A stretch of DNA of 21,178 nucleotides from assembly GCA_964552675.1 (NCBI GenBank), contig CAZKHJ010000035.1, positions 1 through 21,178 on the forward strand, read 5' to 3'. The notes beneath the pieces are model-generated. The model saw only the letters and a list, made by a program, of their open reading frames with translations. It was not told where the DNA came from and made no database searches. Below are positions 13,657 through 19,496 of this stretch, piece by piece. How positions within the stretch are numbered: the stretch's first letter is position 1; each line of letters opens with the position of its first letter. The stretch comes from Sulfurimicrobium sp964552675 (GTDB lineage Bacteria; Pseudomonadota; Gammaproteobacteria; Burkholderiales; Sulfuricellaceae). A program made the translations under genes and the position numbers.

Positions 13657-15365
13657 TCCTGCAGGCGCTCAACGATTACTACCAGCGCAAAACCCGTTTG
13701 CCGGACAGCGATCTGGCCCCGCCCGGTTTTGAGCGGAAGCCCATACCCTACGTCGTCGTGCTGACGGCGGCAGGTGAGTTTGCCGCGTTGGAAGATACCC
13801 GCGAGGGCGAGGGCAAAAACCGGGTTGCCAAGACCTTTGTCGTGCCGCAGACCGTCAAGCGTTCGTCGGGGGTGGCGGCCAATCTGCTGTGGGATAACCC
13901 CGGCTATGTGTTCGGCATGGACACCAAGGGCAAGCCGGAGCGGGCGCGCGAGCAGTATCTGGCGTTCATCGCAGCAATCCGTGACCGCCTTGGCAAAGCC
14001 CAGGATGCGGGAATCCAGGTCGTTCTGGCATTTCTTGAGCATGGCGATTTTGAAAAAGTATTCGCCCATCCTCTCTGGCCGGAAATATTGGAAAGTGGGG
14101 CCAACCTGACCTTCCGGCTGGAGGGCGACCTTTGCACGGTTGGTGAGCGCGAGGCCGTGGTGGCGGCGCTTTCGTCCAAACGGCCGGACGAGGACGCTGA
14201 AACCGGGTTGTGCCTGGTATCCGGCGAAGCGGACGCCATCGAACGCTTGCATCCCTCGGTCAAGGGGGTATGGGGCGCGCAAAGCTCCGGCGCCAATATT
14301 GTCTCCTTCAACCTGGATGCGTTCAGTTCCCATGGCAAGGAGCAGGGTGCGAACGCGCCAGTGGGGAAGGCGGCGGCTTTTGCCTACACCACCGCGCTAA
14401 ACCACTTGCTGGCCAAAGGCTCCAGGCAGCGCATGCAGGTGGGTGACACGTCCACCGTTTTCTGGGCGGAAAAGCCGGGTCATCCAATGGAAGAAATGTT
14501 CCCCGGATTTTTCAGTGAACCGGCCAAGGACGATCCCGGCCATGGCACGCAAGCCGTTGCCGCATGGCTGGCCGCGCCGAGAACCGGCGCCGACAGTTTC
14601 GAGGATGACGGCACGCGCTTCTTCGTGCTGGGGCTGGCGCCCAATGCGGCGCGTATTGCCGTGCGCTTCTGGCACATCAAGACGGTGGGCGAATTGGCGG
14701 CCAACATCCGTCGTCATTTTGACGATTTGCGTATCGTCCATGCCCCGCACGAGCCAGGGACGCTTTCATTGTTTCGGTTACTGGTTTCCATCGCCACCTT
14801 GGGCAAGGCGGAAAATATCCCGCCCAATCTGGGTGGAGACTTGGTGCGGAGCGTGATCGAAAGCCTGCCTTATCCGCAAACGCTGCTTGCCGGGGCCATC
14901 CGCCGCATCCGCGCCGAACATGAAGTTACTTACCCGCGCGCCGCCATCATCAAGGCGTGCATCAACCGTTACTCTGGAATGGAGGAACTCAAGGTGTCAC
15001 TGGACGAAAACAATACCAATACCGCCTATCGGCTGGGCAGGTTGTTCGCGGTGCTCGAACGCGTGCAGGAACGCGCCAGCCCGAATCTCAACGCGACCAT
15101 CAGGGATCGCTATTACGGGGCGGCATCCAGCACGCCGGTGACTGTCTTCTCGACTTTGCTCAAGCTCAAGAACCACCACGTTGCGAAGCTGGAGAGCAAG
15201 GGCGAGGCGGTGAACCTGGAAAGGCTGATCGGGCAGGTCATGGATGGGATCGTCGATTTTCCCGCGCACCTGAGCCTTCAGGATCAAGGCCGCTTTGCCA
15301 TCGGTTATTACCACCAGCGGCAGGCATTTTTTACCAAGACCGATAAATCCGGACAAGGAGAGTAA
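13653..15365 (+). CDS. cas8c: Type I-C Cascade large subunit Cas8c
   Basis: The protein has 570 residues, matching the Csd1/Cas8c family. It starts MILQALNDYYQRKTRLPDSDLAPPGFE, has the central NLLWDNPGYVFG and FWAEKPG segments, and the C-terminal IRDRYYGAASSTPVTVFSTLL block. Cas8c recognises the TTC PAM in target DNA and recruits Cas3. The start overlaps the cas5c stop (ATGA) with GGAGG at 13641-13645. Its last 124 codons also encode Cas11c from an internal start. It ends two bases before the cas7c ATG. Confidence 0.95.
   Translation: MILQALNDYYQRKTRLPDSDLAPPGFERKPIPYVVVLTAAGEFAALEDTREGEGKNRVAKTFVVPQTVKRSSGVAANLLWDNPGYVFGMDTKGKPERAREQYLAFIAAIRDRLGKAQDAGIQVVLAFLEHGDFEKVFAHPLWPEILESGANLTFRLEGDLCTVGEREAVVAALSSKRPDEDAETGLCLVSGEADAIERLHPSVKGVWGAQSSGANIVSFNLDAFSSHGKEQGANAPVGKAAAFAYTTALNHLLAKGSRQRMQVGDTSTVFWAEKPGHPMEEMFPGFFSEPAKDDPGHGTQAVAAWLAAPRTGADSFEDDGTRFFVLGLAPNAARIAVRFWHIKTVGELAANIRRHFDDLRIVHAPHEPGTLSLFRLLVSIATLGKAENIPPNLGGDLVRSVIESLPYPQTLLAGAIRRIRAEHEVTYPRAAIIKACINRYSGMEELKVSLDENNTNTAYRLGRLFAVLERVQERASPNLNATIRDRYYGAASSTPVTVFSTLLKLKNHHVAKLESKGEAVNLERLIGQVMDGIVDFPAHLSLQDQGRFAIGYYHQRQAFFTKTDKSGQGE
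14994..15365 (+). CDS. cas11c: Cas11c small subunit from an internal start within cas8c
   Basis: Within cas8c, in the same frame, GGAGG (14981-14985) sits eight bases before GTG 14994. Translation there yields 123 residues beginning (M)SLDENNTNTAYRLGRLFAVLE and ending at the cas8c stop. Type I-C systems are known to make Cas11c from an internal ribosome binding site at this place in cas8c; the product lines the Cascade belly. The alternative ATG at 14979 lacks a good ribosome binding site. Confidence 0.75.
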   Translation: MSLDENNTNTAYRLGRLFAVLERVQERASPNLNATIRDRYYGAASSTPVTVFSTLLKLKNHHVAKLESKGEAVNLERLIGQVMDGIVDFPAHLSLQDQGRFAIGYYHQRQAFFTKTDKSGQGE

Positions 15366-15367
15366 GC

Positions 15368-16252
15368 ATGGCACTGAACAACCGTTACGACTTCGTACTG
15401 CTGTTCGATGTAAAGGACGGCAACCCCAACGGCGACCCGGATGCGGGGAACTTGCCGCGCGTGGATGCAGAAACCGGACGCGGGCTGGTGACGGACGTGA
15501 GCCTCAAGCGCAAGGTGCGGAATTTCGTCGGCATCGTCAAGGGCGAGCAGCCGCCGTTCGAGATTTACGTCAAGGAGAAAGCCATCCTCAACAAGCAGCA
15601 CGAACGGGCTTACCAGGGTATCGGCGCGGCGGACCAGTTGGGAGGCGAGGACAAAAAACGCAAGGGAGGTGACAAGGTTGGCGAGGCACGCGACTGGATG
15701 TGCAGGAATTTTTATGATGTGCGTACCTTCGGCGCGGTCATGTCCACGGGCGTCAACTGCGGCCAAGTGCGCGGCCCGGTGCAATTGACATTCGCCCGTT
15801 CCTTGGACCCGGTCGTGGCGCAGGAGCATTCCATCACCCGCATGGCCGTCGCCACCGAGGCGGAAGCCGAAAAGCAGGGCGGCGACAACCGCACCATGGG
15901 CCGTAAATTCACTGTCCCGTATGGCCTCTATGTTGCCCATGGCTTCGTTTCTGCCCACCTCGCCAACCAGACCGGTTTTTCGGAAGAAGACCTCGAACTG
16001 CTCTGGCAATCGCTGGCCCAGATGTTCGAGCATGACCGCTCCGCCGCGCGCGGTGAGATGGCAACGCGCGGGCTTTATGTCTTCAAGCATGAAAGTCAGC
16101 TTGGCAATGCGCCGGCGCACAAATTGTTCGAGCGCATCAGGGTGGAGAAAACCAATGGCGATGCGCCTGCGCGCGGCTTTTCCGATTACGCTGTTACCGT
16201 GGATGAAACCGGCCTCCCCGGCGGTGTAACATTGCAGAAGCTGGTGGCGTAA
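15368..16252 (+). CDS. cas7c: Type I-C Cascade backbone Cas7c
   Basis: The protein has 294 residues (Csd2/Cas7c). RYDFVLLFDVKDGNPNGDPDAGNLPR is the family signature, followed by DVSLKRKVRNFV and FYDVRTFGAVMSTG. Several copies coat the spacer part of crRNA. AAGGAGAG (15355-15362) precedes the ATG. Usually cas4 comes next; here two toxin-antitoxin-type pairs intervene. Confidence 0.96.
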   Translation: MALNNRYDFVLLFDVKDGNPNGDPDAGNLPRVDAETGRGLVTDVSLKRKVRNFVGIVKGEQPPFEIYVKEKAILNKQHERAYQGIGAADQLGGEDKKRKGGDKVGEARDWMCRNFYDVRTFGAVMSTGVNCGQVRGPVQLTFARSLDPVVAQEHSITRMAVATEAEAEKQGGDNRTMGRKFTVPYGLYVAHGFVSAHLANQTGFSEEDLELLWQSLAQMFEHDRSAARGEMATRGLYVFKHESQLGNAPAHKLFERIRVEKTNGDAPARGFSDYAVTVDETGLPGGVTLQKLVA

Positions 16253-16253
16253 G

Positions 16254-16278
16254 AATGGAGAACCTGAAATGAGCGAAA
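16254..16278 (+). repeat. Direct repeat, copy 1, over the hicB start
   Basis: This 25-nt segment agrees at 22 positions with 16731-16755. Both contain a five-codon frame (here MENLK, ATG 16255) whose TGA overlaps the downstream gene's ATG, and both supply GGAG as ribosome binding site. The copies flank hicBA. Confidence 0.6.
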
Positions 16279-16475
16279 TACTGTTTCTTGTGGAGCAAGC
16301 GCCCGAGGGTGGGTACATCGCCCGGGCGCTGGGCGAGTCCATTTTTACCGAGGCGGATACCTTGCCGGAACTGCGCCTGATGATCCAGGAGGCGGTACAT
16401 TGCCACTTCGATGAACAGGACATGCCCAATCTTATCCGCCTGCACATTGTGCAGGAAGAAGTGCTGGCCGCATGA
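16269..16475 (+). CDS. hicB: HicB-like antitoxin (short form)
   Basis: The protein has 68 residues. The phrase VEQAPEGGYIARALGESIFTEADTLPELRLMIQEAV is the HicB partial RNase H-like fold. Full-length HicB carries an extra DNA-binding domain of about 60 residues that is absent here. Antitoxins of this type bind and block HicA. ATGA overlap with hicA (16472) indicates coupling. It lies in the cas operon between cas7c and cas4, so it may guard the locus or simply be carried by it. Confidence 0.7.
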   Translation: MSEILFLVEQAPEGGYIARALGESIFTEADTLPELRLMIQEAVHCHFDEQDMPNLIRLHIVQEEVLAA

Positions 16476-16714
16476 GATTGCCGCGCGACTTGACCGGCGC
16501 GGAGCTGGTCAGGCGGCTGTCGAAATTCGGATACAGGCAAACCCGCCAAGCGGGAAGCCATGTCCGGCTGACGTGCGATGCGCCACGGCAACATCACATC
16601 ACTATTCCGCTGCACGATCCGCTGCGGATAGGCACCCTTGCCGCCATCCTGGCGGATGTGGCCGAAGTGCATGGCATGGAGCGTGACGCCTTGCTGGAGC
16701 GGTTGTTTGGCTAG
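16472..16714 (+). CDS. hicA: HicA-family mRNA interferase toxin
   Basis: The protein has 80 residues. RDLTGAELVRRLSKFGY, then RQAGSHVRLTC with the catalytic His at 30, then HHITIPLHDPLRIGTLAAILADV are the full HicA dsRBD-like fold. HicA cleaves mRNA when free of HicB. Nothing looks truncated, so the toxin should be active. It is antitoxin-first, as is common when the short HicB is upstream. Confidence 0.85.
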   Translation: MRLPRDLTGAELVRRLSKFGYRQTRQAGSHVRLTCDAPRQHHITIPLHDPLRIGTLAAILADVAEVHGMERDALLERLFG

Positions 16715-16730
16715 AAGGAGGTAGCGCAAC

Positions 16731-16755
16731 AATGGAGAGGCTGAAATGAGTGAAA
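16731..16755 (+). repeat. Direct repeat, copy 2, over the MNT start
   Basis: Partner of 16254-16278 (22 of 25 identical). Its mini-frame is MERLK (ATG 16732, TGA overlapping ATG 16746), here preceded by its own strong AAGGAGG (16715-16721). Confidence 0.6.
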
Positions 16756-17093
16756 CCCCATTCAGTAACGAAGAAAACTTGCTGAGCAAAATGGTGCAAA
16801 CCATTGTCCGCGAAGTCTCGCCGGAGGCCATTATCCTCTTCGGCTCCCGCGCGCGGGGCGATGCCCGGCCGGATTCCGACGTTGACTTGCTGGTGGTGGA
16901 GAGCGAGCCGTTTTCGCCCCAGCGTAGCCGGCGCAAGGAAGCTGCGCGCTTGTATATGGCGTTGCGGGGGCTGGCATTGTCCAAGGACATTCTTCTGTAC
17001 AGCCGGGACGAGTTCGATCATTGGAAGAATTCCTTGAATCATGTGGTTGGAAGGGCTCACCGCGAGGGGAGAGTGCTACATGGCCGACCTTGA
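16746..17093 (+). CDS. MNT-type nucleotidyltransferase antitoxin
   Basis: The protein has 115 residues. IILFGSRARGDARPDSDVDLLVVE is the minimal nucleotidyltransferase motif, GSxxxG with the metal-binding Asp pair DxD at about 43-45. MNT proteins inactivate a HEPN RNase partner, in some cases by adding AMP to it. The HEPN partner start (17080) overlaps the end of this gene. The C-terminal DILLYSRDEFDHWKNSLNHVVGRAHREGRVLH is typical of the family. It appears intact. Confidence 0.85.
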   Translation: MSETPFSNEENLLSKMVQTIVREVSPEAIILFGSRARGDARPDSDVDLLVVESEPFSPQRSRRKEAARLYMALRGLALSKDILLYSRDEFDHWKNSLNHVVGRAHREGRVLHGRP

Positions 17094-17358
17094 ACATGCC
17101 CGCGCGATGCTGCGGATGGCCGGCAAGGACTTCAATGCGCTCGTCGGCATGCGGGGAAACCATTGTTTGCTGACTCTGTTGGAGAGCCAGGGTGCGGAGG
17201 TGGAAAAGTTTTGGCCGCTGGTTCAGTTCACCATGTTTGCGGTTCAGGCGCGCTATGAAGAAGGCGCCGCCGAGTTGGATGAATCCATCGAGCGTGATCT
17301 GGAGATCGAGAACGTACGCGCATCGCTGTCCCATGTCGAACAGATGATCGTCGCATAA
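17080..17358 (+). CDS. HEPN-family partner of MNT, apparently lacking its core
   Basis: The protein has 92 residues from ATG 17080, preceded by GAGGGGAGAG (17064-17073). The N-terminus ADLEHARAMLRMAGKDFNALVGM and the C-terminal part LLESQGAEVEKFWPLVQFTMFAVQARYE fit HEPN partners of MNT. Family members I recall are about 130-140 residues and carry a central FxFHAQQAxEKxLKAWL helix, with the Arg-x4-6-His RNase motif. Here only RGNHCLLT joins the two halves, and no such motif is visible. This suggests an in-frame deletion of roughly 40-45 codons and an inactive toxin. The deletion size rests on recalled family sequences, not an alignment. Confidence 0.65.
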   Translation: MADLEHARAMLRMAGKDFNALVGMRGNHCLLTLLESQGAEVEKFWPLVQFTMFAVQARYEEGAAELDESIERDLEIENVRASLSHVEQMIVA

Positions 17359-17368
17359 GGAAAGGCTT

Positions 17369-18004
17369 GTGACGGGCGCCGACCCCATTCCCCTCTCTGC
17401 GCTCCAGCACTGGAGCTATTGTCCGCGCCAGTGTGCGCTGATCCACGTTGAGCAGGCCTTCGAGGAAAATGTTCACACCATGCGCGGCCAGGCGGTGCAC
17501 CAGCGGGTGGACGAGCCGGGATTCGAGGAGCGCACCGGCGGGCGAGTGGAGCGGGCTTTGCCCCTCTGGTGCGAGCGGCTGAACCTGGTCGGCAAGGCTG
17601 ACGTGGTGGAATTCCTGCCGGACGGCACGCCTTATCCGGTGGAATACAAGCACGGGCGCAAGCGGGAAAAACTCCACGACGATCTCCAGCTCGCCGCCCA
17701 GGCCATGTGCCTGGAAGAGATGGCCGGTAAGCCCGTGCCCAAGGGCGCGATCTATCATCATTCCTCGCACCGCCGCCGCGAAGTGGCGATCACGGATGCC
17801 CTGCGCCGCCAGGTCGAAGAAACCGCCGTGGCGGTCCGTGCCCTGCTGGAATCCGGCGTTCTTCCTCCACCCCTGAATGACGCCCGCTGCCGCGAATGTT
17901 CCCTCAAGGAAATCTGCCAGCCGGAGGCGATGGCCGCCAAGGGAAAAGTCCACGCCATGCGTGAAACCCTGTTCGAACCGGAGGACGCATGCGCCAGCTC
18001 CTGA
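17369..18004 (+). CDS. cas4: CRISPR adaptation exonuclease Cas4
   Basis: The protein has 211 residues, starting at GTG 17369 after AAGGAAAGG. The iron-sulfur cluster Cys are Cys18 (SYCPRQCALIH) and the C-terminal trio CRECSLKEIC (174, 177, 183). The RecB-type nuclease core shows GKADVVEF and YPVEYKHGR, with QLAAQAMCLEEM following. In I-C systems Cas4 works with Cas1-Cas2 to trim prespacers and select those next to the TTC PAM. It overlaps cas1 by 16 nt. The end of hepn is 10 bp upstream, so it is probably co-transcribed. Confidence 0.95.
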   Translation: MTGADPIPLSALQHWSYCPRQCALIHVEQAFEENVHTMRGQAVHQRVDEPGFEERTGGRVERALPLWCERLNLVGKADVVEFLPDGTPYPVEYKHGRKREKLHDDLQLAAQAMCLEEMAGKPVPKGAIYHHSSHRRREVAITDALRRQVEETAVAVRALLESGVLPPPLNDARCRECSLKEICQPEAMAAKGKVHAMRETLFEPEDACASS

Positions 18005-19023
18005 ACACCCTCTACGTGATGACGCCCAATGCCTACCTGCATCTCGACAACGACACCCTGCGCATCGACGTGGAGCACGAGAAAAAAATGCAGGTGCCCT
18101 TGCATCACATTGGTTCGGTCGTGACCTTCGGCAACGTGATGCTCTCGCCCGCCGCCATGCACCGCTGCGCCGATAGCGGCATCGCGCTGGTGCTGCTCGA
18201 CCACAATGGGCGCTTCAAGGCACGGCTGGAGGGCGCGGTGAGCGGCAACATCCTGCTGCGCCAGGCGCAGCACCGCGCCGCCGGAGATGCCGCATTCGCG
18301 CTCGACACGGCGCGGGCGGTGATCGCCGGCAAACTGCGCAATGCCCGCCAAGTCTTGCTGCGCGGCGCGCGGGAAACGGATGACGACGAGGACGGCAAGC
18401 GCCTGGACGGGGCCGCCGAATCGCTGGCGCGCTCCATCCGCAACCTGCCTCAAGCTGGCGACCTGGACCAGTTGCGAGGCATCGAGGGCGATGCAGCGAA
18501 AGTGTATTTTTCCGCGCTGCCCAGTGTGGTGCGCAGGAGCGTCCGCGAGCACTTCACCATGGACGGGCGCAGCCGCCGCCCGCCGCGCGACCGTTTCAAC
18601 GCCTTGCTCTCCTTTCTCTATTCCATGGTCATGAACGACTGCCGCTCGGCCCTGGAAAGCGTTGGCCTCGACCCGCAGCTGGGCTTTCTCCATGCCGTGC
18701 GCCCCGGCAGGGCGGCCCTCGCGCTCGACCTGATGGAAGAGTTCCGCGCCATGCTCGCCGACCGTCTCGCGCTGACACTCATCAATCGCGGGCAAATCGG
18801 CCCGCAGGATTTTCAGGAACGGGAAGGTGGCGCCGTATCCCTCGAAAATGATGCGCGAAAAGCCGTTGTCGTCGCCTACCAGGAGCGCAAACAGGAGGAA
18901 ATCACCCACCCCTTGATCGAGGCAAAAACGCCTATCGGCCTGCTGCCGCAGCTCCAGGCGCGTTTCATGGCACGTACCATCCGTGGCGAGATGGAAGGTT
19001 ACGTACCCTTTCTGGTGAAATGA
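17989..19023 (+). CDS. cas1: CRISPR integrase Cas1
   Basis: The protein has 344 residues, type I-C Cas1. It begins MRQLLNTLYVMTPNAYLHLDNDTLRI. The catalytic region reads FNALLSFLYSMVMNDCRSALESVGLDPQLGFLH followed by ALDLMEEFRAMLADR, giving the conserved Glu, His and Asp. With Cas2 it inserts new spacers at the leader end of the array. The ATG at 17989 overlaps the cas4 end. It ends one base before the cas2 start. Confidence 0.97.
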   Translation: MRQLLNTLYVMTPNAYLHLDNDTLRIDVEHEKKMQVPLHHIGSVVTFGNVMLSPAAMHRCADSGIALVLLDHNGRFKARLEGAVSGNILLRQAQHRAAGDAAFALDTARAVIAGKLRNARQVLLRGARETDDDEDGKRLDGAAESLARSIRNLPQAGDLDQLRGIEGDAAKVYFSALPSVVRRSVREHFTMDGRSRRPPRDRFNALLSFLYSMVMNDCRSALESVGLDPQLGFLHAVRPGRAALALDLMEEFRAMLADRLALTLINRGQIGPQDFQEREGGAVSLENDARKAVVVAYQERKQEEITHPLIEAKTPIGLLPQLQARFMARTIRGEMEGYVPFLVK

Positions 19024-19024
19024 C

Positions 19025-19315
19025 ATGCTCATCATCGTCACTTACGACGTCTCCACCGAAACCGCTGCCGGGCGCAAGCGCTTGCGTCGCGTGGCCAAAA
19101 TCTGCGAACGCACCGGTCAGCGGGTGCAAAAATCGGTATTCGAATGCAGCGTCGACCAGATGCAGTATGAAAACCTGGAACGACAACTGCTGGCCGAGAT
19201 TGACCAGGAGAAAGATAATTTGAGGCTCTACAGGCTTACCGAGCCGGTTGATTTACACGTCAAGGAATATGGCAAATTCCGTGCCCTGGATTTCAACGGA
19301 CCGCTGATTGCCTGA
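19025..19315 (+). CDS. cas2: CRISPR adaptation protein Cas2
   Basis: The protein has 96 residues. It starts MLIIVTYDVSTETAAGRKRLRRVAKICERTGQRVQKSVFEC, the ferredoxin-like fold with the Asp after the first strand. It bridges two Cas1 dimers in the integration complex. It follows cas1 by one base and is the last gene before the leader. Confidence 0.97.
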   Translation: MLIIVTYDVSTETAAGRKRLRRVAKICERTGQRVQKSVFECSVDQMQYENLERQLLAEIDQEKDNLRLYRLTEPVDLHVKEYGKFRALDFNGPLIA

Positions 19316-19496
19316 TTTCGCGCGAACTCCAAGTGACGACAAAATCCCCGTGGGTTCGCGTTGTCGTCAAGTTGTTGTGAGACAAGATGAAAATTAGTAA
19401 GCTTCCATTCACCCCGTCCCATGATTTGATTCTCGTAACATGGTTCGCGGCCTGCTGCCGGATTTATGTCCGGTATCAAAGAGTTGTAGAAGTACT
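19316..19496 (+). promoter_or_regulatory. CRISPR leader
   Basis: This 181-bp AT-richer stretch lies between cas2 and repeat 1. It should hold the pre-crRNA promoter and integration signals; I see no strong -35/-10 pair. Two overlapping inverted repeats lie at its start: CGCGAAC (19321-19327) with GTTCGCG (19354-19360), and TGACGACAA (19334-19342) with TTGTCGTCA (19361-19369). A third small one, CCGGA/TCCGG, is at 19458-19473, 24 bp from repeat 1. Confidence 0.7.

Noticed and set aside
15308..16990. 560-codon minus-strand ORF across cas7c, hicBA and mnt
   Set aside because: Spans several well-supported opposite-strand genes and has no family resemblance.
19321..19369. H-type pseudoknot in the CRISPR leader
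   Set aside because: The two 3' arms are adjacent with no linker to cross a seven-pair helix, so alternative hairpins are more likely.
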